Source of the DNA: Rostrohypoxylon terebratum
Taxonomy: Eukaryota; Ascomycota; Sordariomycetes; Xylariales; Hypoxylaceae
NCBI GenBank assembly: GCA_022497145.1
Contig: MU385893.1
Span: forward strand, 186,001-250,000
Reading direction: 5' to 3'
Length of the DNA: 64,000 bases
A model generated the notes under the pieces. It saw nothing but the letters and a program-made list of their open reading frames with translations, was not told the DNA's origin and did not search any database. Made by a program: the position numbers and the translations under genes. This document shows positions 33,267 to 46,100 of the stretch, one piece after another (positions within the stretch are counted from its first letter, which is position 1; each line of letters starts with the position of its first letter).

Positions 33267-36200
33267 ATGGTGCAGCAGAAGAAGGGTTCGGGAGAGTCGA
33301 CGAACGGAATTAGTAAGAGAGAATATCCGACCATGTCTTTCCAGAAGAAGGACATCCCGGATACTAGAGTTATGGGGGTCAACTCTGGTAAGGGCGATAT
33401 TAAGCAGAATGGTAAGCATTGCTTTTCAAGAGGGGTGTTTTAGAACAGGGTTAACAACTGTGCAGGCTCGACAGTAAATCCTCAGAACAGCTTTCGAACT
33501 GACAGTGCCATTTCCACCGCTCCTCGCCCGGGTCGCGAGCGAGTCTTGCAACCATGGGTCGGACCAAGCAGTTCAGATGGTCTCGATCTGAGCTTGGAGA
33601 AGTCGTCTGGTGGTGGTGTATGGGATCAGTTTGCCGCGAATGAGCGTCAGTTCGGAATCAAGAGCACGTATGACGAGAATATTTACACAACCGCAATTGA
33701 TAAGAGCCACCCACAGTATAAGGAACGAATGGCCGCGGCAGAGAAGAAGGCGAGAGAGATCGAACGAAGCACAGCGACCACTGCTCATGTTGCCGAAGAG
33801 AGAGTCATGGATTATGTTGGCGGCGATGATGCAGGTGGTGACGAAGAGGACAAGTAAGCTTCCCCGTGCAGCGAACTCTGTCATGTTAGGCCATAATTAA
33901 CCCCAGAACAGGTACAGCGGCGTTAAGCGACACGATTTCCCTCCTTTACCTAATAGCCGGGAGAACAAGTATACACCCCCAGCAAGACGAGCACCGACAG
34001 GAGCGTCGACTGTAAAGGGAGCACCAGTTGACCCTGCTATTATCTCGTCTCAATTGAAGCAGAAGAACCAGTCGGCCGTCCCCAAACAGGACGATAGCAA
34101 AGCTCGGCCCGCCCCTAAGACCGAAACATCCGTGGCATCCCCTACTAGCAAACCTGTGGAAACTAAATCCGACGCTAAAGTCGAACCGCTGGCGAAGCCG
34201 GCGGATGGTAAAGCAGCGAACCAATCTACGGTTCCATTGAGACCATCCGCGGCTACCAGCCGAACTATCTCACCTCAGGCGAAGGATGGCCAAGGTGTTC
34301 CCCCTAGCGCTACTTCCACCGTAGAACGAGATGTGCTTAAAGAGTTTAAGACATTCGCCAACCAACAGCGCCTAAACGCCGAGAAGGCTCGAAGCACTAA
34401 GGCTAAAGCCGACAAGGAAGTCAAGCTGATCGAACTGAAGAAGTTTGCTGATAGCTTCAAGCTACCAACTCCAGTTCCTATGGATTTAATCTCGATAATT
34501 GCTAAAGACCCCGCCAAACAGAGGGAGATTCAAGAGAAAGCAAAACGCGACGCCGCCGAAGTTGCTAAGAGAAAGGCCGAGGAGGCTGCTGCTAAGGAGA
34601 AGAAGGGTGTGGCGACGAAGGAAGCTCAAGTCACTACGGCATCACAGGCGCCTCCTGAGAACAGGGCCAGTCGCCCAACCGCCAATGCGCCGAGCGCAGC
34701 TAACGCACCAGCTCCCTCCCGTCACCCAGGTAATCGTTCAAGCTATGCGCCCACTAACTTTTACCAAAACCGTGGAGGTCCACAGCATTTACAACAAGGC
34801 CGCCAAGGGAATTTGAGTGGGCGTATCCGAGCTTTAGAAGCGCAGAAGGCACAAGGTCAGGATGGTCGATTACCACCCACGGGTCCTGCCAACGCGGCGG
34901 ATCCGTCCTTCAACCGTCGCATGGGCGGTGTAGGTCATTTGAGTGGGAAGCTGAATCCCAACAGCCACGAGTTCCGACCCAGCGCGTTTGCACCCGCATT
35001 CAGCCCTAACGGTCATCCCAGCGCGGGCTCGAGCCCACGCTCAGCTGTGAATCATGCAACTGATATACAGCCTACCAACTCCACCACACACGCAATCCCC
35101 GTCGTCGTGACTAAGAAGAAGAAGGCAATTGACTCAAAGAAGTGCAACATTTTGGCTTTTGTGAAGACGATCCAACCCCCTGAAAACAAGAATTGGAATG
35201 AAAACAATGGTCTCCGACCATCTTACGACACCCCGCCTACCTGGCGTTCCGCGACTGACGACGAGAAGCCTGACTCTACTATGCGATTGTCTTATGATGA
35301 ATATTTTGAGAGACAGCCATTCAACGCACAACCTACGCCAAACCCCCCTCACCTACTTCCCCAGATGGCCCACCAGCACCAGCTACCCTTACACATGCAA
35401 CATGGTGCTCACCCTTCTGCACCGCGGCACTCACCTCACGTACCTCCCGTTCAGGTTCATGGGCAACACAATCCTGTTACTCATGCTCCATTCAACCCGG
35501 ATGATCATAGAATGATGCATTCCACCTCATCTCAGTCGTACTCGTCCCCGAGAATGGGTCAAGTGCCGATGGTCTACCCACCAAACATGAATTCGGCCCA
35601 GATGCCGTACAATCAGCATATGATGCCTGCGTTTATGGGCCCCGGAGGAGCCCCGCCAATGAATCAATTCAATCGCAGCTTTTCAAACACCCCTCAGTAC
35701 GCCCCCCCTCAGCAGGGGGGCATGGGCGCGCCTATGATGATGCAGCCGCAGTTCATGGCGCCGCAGCCTATGGTTGCTGCTCCTCCGCAAATGCCGTATC
35801 CCACTGCTGGGCACATGCAGTTTATGCCTCCCGGTACCAACCCGCCTCAGCCGATGCCTGGAACCAATGGCTATCCGAGCCCGGGAAGACCGGCAGCAAC
35901 CATGATGGCCCATCAAGGGTCACAGCAGGGGCAGCCATATATCGGCATGAGCCCCGGCATGCAATACCAGCAACCGGTGGCCTTCATACCACAACAGCAG
36001 GGGCAGAGTAAGTGGCAAAGACGATACTCTAACCAGAAGAAGACGACTAACACACCAGTTGAAGTGAATAACATGCGTTACAACAATCCCGGCCCTCAGC
36101 AGCAGTACGGATCAAGCCCACAGCAAGTCCACCAGTACGGACCGCCACACCGAAACGGAAGCAACAACTTCAAGAATTACCAGAATCATAATCAACACCA

Positions 36201-36276
36201 AGGTCCGCAAAGTGGGCACGCAATTCCATCGGGACCCCAAGGTCGATCTTCGGATGGCCCCGATGAAGCTAAGTGA
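33267..36276 (+). CDS. pbp1: Ataxin-2 homologue / Pab1-binding protein Pbp1 (LsmAD and PAM2)
   Basis: Ataxin-2 family proteins bind poly(A)-binding protein and promote stress granule formation; yeast Pbp1 also links mitochondrial state to TORC1. Exons are 33267-33411, 33466-33853 and 33912-36276, with introns of 54 and 58 nt that keep frame; 965 aa. The LsmAD domain is clear at about 101-163 (WDQFAANERQFG, STYDENIYTTAIDKSHPQYKERMAAAEKKAREIE). It is followed by YSGVKR and NKYTPPARRAPTG, conserved in fungal Pbp1. A PAM2 motif, LNPNSHEFRPSAFAP, begins at residue 525 and would bind the PABC domain of Pab1. Residues about 700-825 are rich in Met, Gln and Pro, like the redox-sensing low-complexity domain of yeast Pbp1. 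The C terminus is Asn/Gln/His-rich. The family's N-terminal Lsm domain is not evident: the frame starts MVQQKKGSGES, which may correspond to only its last strands. An upstream in-frame stop excludes a simple extension. Confidence 0.9.
34951..34995 (+). other. pbp1: PAM2 motif (PABP-binding) within pbp1
   Basis: Encodes LNPNSHEFRPSAFAP, matching the PAM2 pattern L-N-x-x-A/S-x-E-F-x-P recognised by the MLLE domain of poly(A)-binding protein. Confidence 0.8.
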
Positions 36277-38524
36277 GCGAGAGCACTTGATACTGCTCTC
36301 GAAGAACTTAACTAGCGCCGCGCTCTAGCGCATACTTAATCTCATCAATCAACTTAGCATCGATATCAACAGTTCACGCTTACCGATTTTATCATCGTCT
36401 TTGCATGGACATCTAGTGGTATCGAAATAGCGAACCCGGCCGGTTGTACACCTCTTTGAAAACCCTACAGTTAGGAGAAGACCTACTGGGTACATTTTGT
36501 TACACAAACACCGGCCGCCCGAGAGTCGCAACACATATCGTGCCAGATCTTAAATCCGATACGCATAAGCCAATCAATCATCTTCTATGGCATGGCCGCT
36601 AGCTACCTTGGCCTCCTAGGATATGTGTCTCAAATGTTTATTCGCCTAAGCAGTGGTTAGCTTGGGAAGACGCTGGCCCGGATGAGGAAATGTTGGAGCA
36701 GTCGGTGGCGGAGGTCGAGGTGGAGCAACTTGAGCTTGCACAGGTCGACGAAGGGAGAAGAGAGGACTCGAATAGCTTTATCGGGCTGGGAGCTCTAGTT
36801 ATTCGGGATGGTTGTGCTTGCATCAGCATCGCAGTCCGCAACGGCCAAAATTTATCTCAGGACTAGCGTCAGGCAAGGCCGAGGACAGGATGTTTGTGAA
36901 ATTGTTGGCCGATGCGACGATCTCATAGCCGAAGTTGCCATTGATACAGTCCTCTGGTATGTGAGCAAGGTAGCCATATCCTAGTATTGATCTCGGAGAT
37001 ACCAATAAAAAATAGTGTTTTACACTAATGAGATCCTATTCCATTATGAAGACCTGTAGTGACGGCTACTAAGTGAGGAGTTCGGTCATGCCTATCTAGA
37101 TATACATTTTAGTGCTTGGTTACCGGGATAGGTGACTGGCTGAGTATCGAATAGCTTGCATGTAAAGGGAACCGATCCATTGAAGAACCATAACCACTAG
37201 AAACGTAGTAGGTAGTCTCAGCAGGTACCTATGTAGTTGTTGCAGCGGATGCTTCAGTTAGAATAAATTAAGTATGTGGCCAGCCCATGAGGCAAACCTC
37301 AGCGTTTCTGTCTCAGATATATATTGATGGCGCCAAATTCAACAATACCTTAACTGATCAGGCCAAGTTGAATTGGATAGAATCTACCAGGTAAGGACCT
37401 ATATAAATTCTTACCTAGCAGTGGCCTCGTCGCATAAACGACAATAAATCAAGTGATGGATACTAGACGCCTAATTCCATTCGGATTTACGCGATTAACC
37501 TACTAGGCTTGGAGCTTCCAATTAGGTAGGCGAAGGAAGAGGCGAAGGACGAATCTCTCAAGATTTGAAACCTCCAGGCTTGGCAGTACACGTCGGTGGG
37601 AGTCTACTAGGCCAAACATGGCTATCAGACATGAAGTGACCATTTGTACGATGTTGAGTTTCTCTACCTCAGTAAACAAATGTATCGCGTTTATCCGATC
37701 CTACGGGTTTATTTGTCGGTATGGCATATTGAGCTGTCGCCATCACGATACTCAAGCATACTGAAAATCACTACCTTTTGCTTACAGTAAATTTTGCGCC
37801 GGACTTCGCCTTGACTACACGTTTGCAAATGGAAATTAGAAATCTGGGTACCTACTTTGGTCAATATACATCGTCCACCTTGCTATCGCCTATATGCGAT
37901 GCTAAGTTTATTATTCTAACGATATTTGCAATCTCATATGTATCTCCAAGTGACGGCCATGCAAAGCCAAGAAAAGAAATCATCTAGAAGGGGAAGGATA
38001 TTGCGGTACTTTATTTTTAAACGGAGAGAGATCGCTGTAACGTAGGATGTACTGAAATAGACTAGTATTTCCATTTTGCACATTCATTCCAGAGGCACTG
38101 ATTATGGCGAAATGACAGTGTTGATAAATAAAGAAATCGAAACAGACGAGGCGGCGAGGGTCGATGAGGCTGACTGACTTTAGTCTTTAGACCTGCCCTA
38201 AGCAGACATTTGGACCGCCGTCATCCTGGACGACCAAGAAAAATAACGTTGAACCACTATATATGAGGGAACGGAATGGAGATGACGCTTCATGCGAGGA
38301 CTGAGCTAGGTCAGCGAGTGGATACTCCTTCTCTGCCTGTTCTGGCTGTTCTGGATGTTTCAGTGTTTCGAGCTTCGGACCAATCAGAGGTCCATGCGGG
38401 CTCCCTCAATTGTCCGTTTGAGATCTCGCGCAAGGGTAAGGAGGAAAATAGGGGGGTTTAAGTTTAGACGTTTCAAGATCGGCCTATGTAAGTAAGTCTT
38501 GGAGTGAGAAACACCGAAATGCAT

Positions 38525-38537
38525 CCTAGGACCTAGG
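38525..38537. repeat. CCTAGG period-7 micro-repeat (two copies)
   Basis: CCTAGG at 38525 and 38532 with an A spacer, 6 nt before the TTTTA microsatellite. Confidence 0.75.
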
Positions 38538-38543
38538 TAGGGA

Positions 38544-38573
38544 TTTATTTTATTTTATTTTATTTTATTTTTT
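38544..38573. repeat. (TTTTA)n microsatellite
   Basis: About five TTTTA pentamers followed by a T run. Confidence 0.85.
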
Positions 38574-41500
38574 TGGTTCCGACTTTACTTTTACGTCCGT
38601 CTTTGATTCTTAGGTTCGGAGATAATCCGTATGTACCGTCGTATCGTCATGGATGTTTGAATATACTTAGCAGTAGCGAGTTCTAGTTTTAGTTACATAG
38701 TATATGTAATCAACAGGCTATTCTTATACATTACCTATTAGTACCTACTTACCTAGTACTAGTAGATAGCTAACTAGGGTATACTAAGGATCTAGTTTAA
38801 CTCCATGTTTACTTACATCCATAATACGTACGTAGATAGAACATTCCAGCGTTTTAGGTGGGAAAGGCGGGAGAGGTGCAAAAGGTGGCAGGAGGTTGAT
38901 TTTTTTTTCTTTCTTGTCCTGTACGCAATGATGCGATCGCTGCAGATCTGCAGTGTATTATACCGAGCTTTGCGAAGTACATCGGCCAATAGGAGCATTT
39001 CTCCCCTGAATTTTGCCAACATCTATTACTTCGTACCAGCATCTGCCATCCACCAACATCTATTACATATGTAATACTAGTAGAACACGATTACTCGGAT
39101 CTTTTGGCCCGTGCTTCTACCGTTCGCATGCGTGTAACCGAATAATGAAAAATTTCGGACCTGGCTGGGACCTCAAGGGCCTCTATCCCAGAGATCGTCC
39201 AGGTTTAGATGATGGTCGGCTTTATTACGGAATTCTTATTGAGGTAAAATCTCGAGTGGACGGACGGCGGGACGGCGGGACGGACTCGAGCAACGCACGA
39301 TGGCTCGCTCACAATCTCACGATATATTGATCATACTCCATCATGATCAATCACATGCCGGTCGTTCATCATTCATCATTTTAGTAGTGTACATATTATT
39401 GAATGGTCCATAATTCCCGTTGTCCGATTTTGTTACACAATTTATCCATACACACATGTATGTATTTGTATTTAGATGAATGTCGCTGAATACGACGTAC
39501 TACTAGATAGGTATAATACTATAGGTATGCATATTTGAAGGAGTGTTGATGGTTTATCTGATCCTGCTGATCCTATATCAGGTTAGTATAGTTAGGTTGA
39601 AAAGGAAAGAGGGATCCAAATTGCCAGGGGTTGGGGAATGGAAGTGCTTAGAAGTTGACGTGATGGAAAGAATTGACTGGTACGTAGGCTCAAAGCCCGT
39701 AAACTTCAAAGTTCAAAGCTTAGGGTTGATGGGTTGATGGGTTAATGATCGGATCCCTCCCCCCTTATCATATGGATATGGATGGATCAGGCATTGACAT
39801 CTGTGGCTGGGTACAGGTAGACAGGCAGACTGTACTACGTAGAGTGTAGACAGGTTCGGGAAGGCAGGATAGGCTACTTAGGGATGTACGTACCTATTAC
39901 TACTAGTGTACTGCACACCTCCTGCCAGATTTCCAAGTTAGTGGGAAGCAGGCGCGATGGAAAAGGGTAGAGATCCCCTGAAACCCGCTTCCTCAATTGG
40001 GTCGATCGTCGTTTCCGCTGCAGCCAATTAAAGACTCATCCTGTTTACAAGTTTCACCAATTCAGGTACCCGACGTGGGTGATTGGCTCAGATGCGTTAA
40101 ACTTAGTTTCCCCACCACCCACCTTCAGCTTTACCGCCGCACCGTACCGGCAACGACTTTTCGTCTCTTGGCTCTCAATCGTTGATTTTTTTTCCTCCCT
40201 CTTTTTTTCCCTCCTTATCCATTCTTCCTTAGCTTCTCCAGATATCCTTTTTTCCCCTTACCCCATGTCCATATGTACACCATTAAACATCTACATACAT
40301 ACTGTACCTGCATGTCGAAGTGTGAATGGAGGGAAATAAAGAAGCTTGTTTTGGGGGAGCATTGTTTTAAAAATCCCCTTTCATCTGCACCCTGCCGGCT
40401 GACTGCTTGTCTAATGGCCACCCATCCGACGGCCACTTACTTTATCTCTTTCAGGAATGCGCAGATCCGCCTTGCGATGATCGACGCATGACCATTGACC
40501 AACTCTCCACTTCAGCGGCTGGCCACCAGCATCCTCCGCGGTTCTGTGCTTAGTGTGTGTGTGTACATACTATTACTATGTATGTACTAGGTGTGTGCGG
40601 TTCGTGCGGTTCGTTTGGTTTACATCTTTTATTTTATCAGCAGACTCTCATCCCTGCTTCTAAGTGCCGTCAAATGCTAAAGTGCGTATGCACTAGGTAT
40701 GTCGCTTTAATACGCTTTACTCCATATTAAGTAGGTGCTGTTGTGTGGCTGTTGATGCCCGGCATCTATGCTCAATATGGATGGGGCGAAGGTGGGTGGG
40801 TACCACACAAGGTACTGAAGGTATTTGTGGAATAGCCCTGGAGGTGAATAATGTGGAATCTGTGGACTGTGGACATTGGCGGGGCATCCAAATCCATGTC
40901 CCGAATTCACACTCACGATCCAGGGGCTTCCCGACCCAAGACAAGATGTCAGCCGAATGACAGAGGGCGGGACCTCACCGGGTTAGGCGAAAGCCAGCCA
41001 TCATGGAGAATGCAGGGTTTGGGTCCAGTAGGTCAGTTCTAGATGTGACGTTGACTTTTTTTTGGCGTGCAACCGCCGCTCTCTCCATCTTGAATATAAA
41101 GATGTTGCTCGTCACCCCGTCACTACTGACTCCTCTTCCTCCTCACTTCATCTCATCTGCCTCACCGGAGCAGCACAAGAATTTTTTCTCGTCTCCCCCA
41201 TCACTCTCCTTATACACAGCCTTATTTTGATTCTTGCTGGTCATTTGATCAGGAAATCCCAGGAGGTTTCCTACTTACACCAATTGTGCACTTGTGCATC
41301 ACTTCATTGTCACCACGGTCATTTAGCACCCATCATCATCATCAACAACAATACAACGACACATCAGTACGATAAAAACAACACTCATTGTTGCCGATCC
41401 TGTATCCCTGCTTTATAAACAAAGTCCTCGTGGCAAACCCCCAGACCAATTACGTCTTTGTTCAGGTCTCTTTTTTAACAATTGAAGTTTTGAAATCGCT

Positions 41501-41667
41501 TTATTAAACCACAGATCCCTTGGCAATCTCGAACCTTGCCGCGCTTTTCATCACTTCCAACTTTCCAGATCCCGGATTCTGAGACGTGCCTTTTCGGTAC
41601 AACACATTCATTTATTTCTTCGAGCAACAATTTTTGATATCGCCGATATCATCCACGAATATTCAAG

Positions 41668-43125
41668 ATGCAGATCCGATCTTTCCTCATCGCCGCCCTA
41701 GCTGCTGGTACAGCTACGGCCCACATGAACATGAAGGACCCTCCCCCTCTAGCCTACAAGGGCAACCCTAACTCTAAGGACCCCAATATCGACTACTCCA
41801 TCACCTCGCCCCTCACTGCGGCTCAGTACCCTTGCAAGGGCTACCTCAAGCTTCTCGGCACCCCCGAGGGCGCACCCGTCAAGACTTACACTCCCGGTGG
41901 TCAGTACAGCATGAGCGTTGAGGGAGGCGCTGCGCACAACGGAGGCAGCTGTCAACTCAGCTTGTCATATGATAAGGGAGCTTCATTCACCGTCATCAAG
42001 TCGTTCATCGGCAACTGCCCCACCAGCTCTGGTGGTACCTTCAACTTCAACATCCCATCCGATGCTCCTACGGGCGATGAAGTCGTCTTTGCCTGGACTT
42101 GGGTCAACCACACCGGCAACCGAGAATTCTACATGTCTTGCGCTGTTGTCTCCATCAAGGGCGGTGCCTCCAAGCGCGACGAAGTCCCTGCCATTGACGC
42201 GCGCGCTACTACCGCTTTCTCCAGCCGTCCCAAGGTCTTTGTGGCTAACCTCGGAGGTCAGTACTGCACTAAGGAGGGTGTCGACACCGTCTACCCCGAG
42301 CCTGGCCCAGATGTCGAGAACACCTCTACCAGCCCCGGCCCCGCCATTCTCTGCTCTTCCGGTGCCGACGTTCCTTCAGGTTCGACCGGCGGATCTGGTT
42401 CCGGATCTGGCTCCAGCGCTCCTGCAAGCTCGGCCGCCACTTCCGCAGCCGCTACGTCTGCTGCTGCTACATCCGCCGCTGCTACCTCGGCCGCTGCTTC
42501 GTCTCCTGCCTCGTCTGCCGCTGGTGGTGGCGTCCAGGTCTCAGCTTCAATGTACGTAAACGCTACCTCACAAATCACTCTAGTCTCTTCAGCTAGTCCA
42601 GCTACTAGCTCGAGCCCGCACAATATCTTAACTGTCATTCCGATCACCGGACTAACATCTTCCAGCTCTGGCGGTGTCTTCGTGACTGTGCCACCGTCCT
42701 CGACTGCAGCTGTTGCCACTTCGGCCCCCGCCACTTCGGCCCCTGCCCCGAGCACATTCTCCACGGCGACCAAGGCCTCGTCAAGCATCGGAGCCGGTAC
42801 TGGCGCATCAACCTCAGCTGCCGCTGGAGGAAGCACTGGTGGCTCGGCTACCACAAGCGCTAAGGCTCCTGTAGGTACAGGCAGTGCAGGCAATGCAGGC
42901 GGTGCCACCGGAACCCAATCAGGTGCCTGCACTAACGAAGGTGCCTGGTCTTGTGCACCCGACGGCTCATCGTTCCAGCGATGCGCTTCCGGACTATGGA
43001 GTGCCGCTATCCCTATGGCACAGGGCACTAAGTGCAGCCCCGGTGTTAGCAACACCCTCAGCTTGGCGCGGCGACGTGACCGCGTTCGTCGCTCAGGCAC
43101 TGGTCTCAGCCGTGTTGCGTTTTAA
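41668..43125 (+). CDS. Lytic polysaccharide monooxygenase (AA11-like) with C-terminal X278-like module
   Basis: LPMOs are secreted copper enzymes that oxidatively cleave crystalline polysaccharide; AA11 members act on chitin. The signal peptide MQIRSFLIAALAAGTATA is followed directly by His19, which would be the mature N-terminal copper ligand (HMNMKDPPPL). The second histidine-brace ligand is probably His90 (GGAAHNGGSC), and axial Tyr155 lies in REFYMSC. Cysteines around YPCKGYL, GSCQLSL, GNCPTS and MSCAVVS fit paired disulfides. A long Ala/Ser/Thr linker with repeated AATSAA units follows. The C-terminal module (ACTNEGAWSCAPDGSSFQRCASGLWSA, then CSPG) resembles X278, found on AA11 enzymes and implicated in chitin binding. 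The frame is open throughout (485 aa), but 42552-42665 looks like an intron (GTACGT donor, CTAAC branch, CAG acceptor) of 114 nt; removal gives 447 aa in the same frame. The exact AA family needs a profile search. Confidence 0.85.
   Translation: MQIRSFLIAALAAGTATAHMNMKDPPPLAYKGNPNSKDPNIDYSITSPLTAAQYPCKGYLKLLGTPEGAPVKTYTPGGQYSMSVEGGAAHNGGSCQLSLSYDKGASFTVIKSFIGNCPTSSGGTFNFNIPSDAPTGDEVVFAWTWVNHTGNREFYMSCAVVSIKGGASKRDEVPAIDARATTAFSSRPKVFVANLGGQYCTKEGVDTVYPEPGPDVENTSTSPGPAILCSSGADVPSGSTGGSGSGSGSSAPASSAATSAAATSAAATSAAATSAAASSPASSAAGGGVQVSASMYVNATSQITLVSSASPATSSSPHNILTVIPITGLTSSSSGGVFVTVPPSSTAAVATSAPATSAPAPSTFSTATKASSSIGAGTGASTSAAAGGSTGGSATTSAKAPVGTGSAGNAGGATGTQSGACTNEGAWSCAPDGSSFQRCASGLWSAAIPMAQGTKCSPGVSNTLSLARRRDRVRRSGTGLSRVAF
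42552..42665 (+). other. Candidate stop-free 3n intron in the LPMO linker
   Basis: Donor GTACGT, branch-like ACTAAC 14 nt before a TTCCAG acceptor; 114 nt, divisible by three, with no stop in frame. Base use and protein text inside (ITLVSSASPATSSSPHNIL) differ from the flanking Ala/Ser/Thr repeats. Confidence 0.6.
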
Positions 43126-46100
43126 GCAGCTCTGTTGGTTGACGGTTGCACAGACGATCAGCAAGAGCTTTTGAGGTTCTAGTACATATACACCCTTAAC
43201 TGGAGCTGGGGGAACGGGATATCCTACAGCCAAACTTCTGCATTGTACATATTCGCACTTTTTCACTTCTCTTTCACTTCTTTTCCCTGTTTAAGGGACA
43301 TTTTTCTTTCTTCAGTAGGGAATCGCACACAAGACCGTGGAAAAGGGGGCGGTGTTCCGGATGCCTAACAGGACTAGGGATAGCATTTGGAGCATTCAGC
43401 ATTACCACAAACACACGGGGAGACGAGACGAACACAACCATAGTACATCCTGAGATGTTGCCCGCCATAGATCAATACGATCTCCATGACCATATATTTT
43501 GATTCGTTCCTGGTGTTGTGACTTGATTCTTGAATCTGATTCTGTATTATGTGACGATAATTATAGTCTGCCTTTCAGAGGGACCTTTACTAATATTCCT
43601 ATCTGGCCTTGGGCTCGACACCCTACGTCTTCTAGGGATATAAAAATTAATGAATTGCAGCCTCGTCTACTACACCCCACAATTGACTTAGCCAGAGAGG
43701 CCATAGACCCCAGATCTATCCGCGCCCTCTAGTCGGGATGCCTGCTTGAAGAGATCAATTTCCCCCAACGTGCGGTTTAGCTGTATTCGCGCAACATCCA
43801 AATCACCGATGCTACGATGCCTATTTACGCCACTGCGGCCCGAGATAAGCTTATTTCAACGGTGATGCTGCTATACATAGTAGGTACCTACGCAATTGTC
43901 TCATCTCGCTGGCCACCATACCAAGTACAGATTACGTTGAATATTTAGAACCGCACATATTCCAATAACCACTTGCTTCCTAACTCATCCTCAGTCATAA
44001 ACGCAATGTTTAAGCCTTTCTAGATCAGTTTGATGCTATCGCTATTTGTCGCGGATAATGTCTCTCATTTTAGTTACAACTGCATCCCACGGTGATGACT
44101 TCGTGTGAATGGAAAAGGAGATTAATTAGAAGTTGCTCTTCCTAGGATTCTAAGGATTCTAATTCTGATGAGATATACAGCATAGCTCAAGCGTAGAGCC
44201 TCAAGCACGGCTTCCCCTGGCCTTACAACTAATTCCACGACCCGCGAGAATTCTGGAAGTTACCGCTATCCTTTCTTGATATTCTCCGTGCTGTACGATC
44301 TTTGGCGCATCCTCTCCTCATCACCCGTCCATACAATCGCAATTCCCCTCAGTTTCTCAGCCTCCCTCGCCAGTTTTTTTTTCTGTGGTTCCAGGGCGTG
44401 AAATGTGGTTCCTGAAACCATACGACGAACATTTTTCATTTCGGCAATCAGTGTTCTCTTCTCGTCTCGGGAAGCGATGTTTCCGATTCTGCCGCCCCGT
44501 ATCTTAAAGGCCACCATAATTTGCTTTGGAACATACCAGTTCGGTTGTTAATGCCGTATCGTTATTCATAGAATGCCAATCCACGTCTTGTACAGCGCGA
44601 GGGCAATTATTTGGAAGAGCGAAGGTAACGTGTAAAGACGGTTGATGATGTAAAAAAGAAAAATATTTACGCACAAACCTGCGCAAGAAATACCCACACC
44701 CCGCGGTCGAGAGTGGGATAGGCCACTCCCAACAGGTGGCATCTCTTTTTCCATGTATGTAATGGAGCGTCTCAATAATGACTTCTTATCGTTGGCAGCC
44801 TCCACTAACGCGTTAATAGTGTAACACAGAGGTTGCTGTGGATTCGACATCTTCTTGCTCTTAGAGAAGCAACAGGAAGTTCTCGTGGTTAGACAAGATC
44901 TGTCAGACGAACTGAATGGTCTCTCAGATTTATAGGAGACTCTACCTAATAAGGGTTTAAATATTCTCGAAGAAAGGGATATGGGGAGGGGTGGATTGCA
45001 TCCTTGACTCGTCATCGGCATCGCCCGTAAGAATTTACCCAAGGATGAGAATTATTTTTCTTGCGTGTATAAGCTTGAAGGCGTATGAAAAGGGCTTTGA
45101 CCATATCGATTTTTTCGGTACCTCCACCCATTACGTCGGATACGGAGAGGACGGCGGCATCCATAAAGTTCGTCCTTCCCCCTTGGAGACTGATTTTCCT
45201 TTAAGGCATGCCTTAGCCACACCTCATTAGCCACCCATGTCTCGTTCATGACAACCCCCGCGCTCGGGAAGACTCTTCGAGGGCCTACTGAAAGTTTCCA
45301 TACGTAACAGAGTCTCCACTTCGATTTCGTCAAGCGTATTAGTAAGTTATCATCCAGGTGGTCTTATTCAGGTATTTCCAGCTTGAGCGCTTCAATCCAT
45401 TCGATCTGACGAGCTGGCGGCCCGGCCGCCTCTGGGTTCGCCTGGTGTACTCCATCATTGCCATCTTGCTAGACATGGCATCTAGGTGACCGCGGCTATC
45501 CTCGGGTACCACTTAAAATGGCAGCTTTTAGAAGCCCTCATCGCCATGAGAAAAGCTAGCACCAGTTGTAGTTCTTCTCGAGATGGATTTATCCAGAGTC
45601 TTATCGTGTCACATAACTCCCTTGTCGCGTAGAAGCTGATGGGAAACGACCGCGCCTAGGACGTCGTAGTGCTCTATGCACATGCTTCGTTTTGGCTATT
45701 CGGCAAATAGCCACGAACTTCTATCGTACGTAAGAGGCGAATTCGATGGACGCGAGATTCCTCTTGGTCTCAAACTCTCCTTCTTCTCAACGTCGTGGAC
45801 AGGGTTCCCTTAAGATGCTCGTAAGCTGGGTTAAGCGAGGTGAAGAATCTGCGAACATGACACTAGGAGCTCCCAGTAAGCTAGATTTTACTTGAAGAGC
45901 GTCTTATATGGGGGAAAGAGGGTAATGCACGGTAGCCAATTAAGTTAGAATTCCTACACATCCCGCCATGATCTCCGCGGGTGCTGGGTATCTAGTCCTT
46001 GGGTTGGTACAGGACGGTCGACACTTCCATGGTTCCACCATGGAGAAAGAGCAATGCATGCTTGATGATAGGAGATGGTATCGACAGGATTTTGTGGAGA

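Larger units (their letters stand above)
36277..41667. other. 5.4-kb gene-free tract
   Basis: The longest gene-free stretch. I find no frame with recognisable motifs on either strand. It contains a CCTAGG pair (38525-38537), a TTTTA microsatellite (38544-38573), scattered TACC/GGTA dyads, and a CT-rich leader to the LPMO gene from about 41100 (TATAAA at 41095-41100). Confidence 0.5.

Noticed and set aside
44266..44517. 83-codon basic minus-strand frame
   Set aside because: No signal, domain or splice context; it lies in gene-poor DNA and fits chance.
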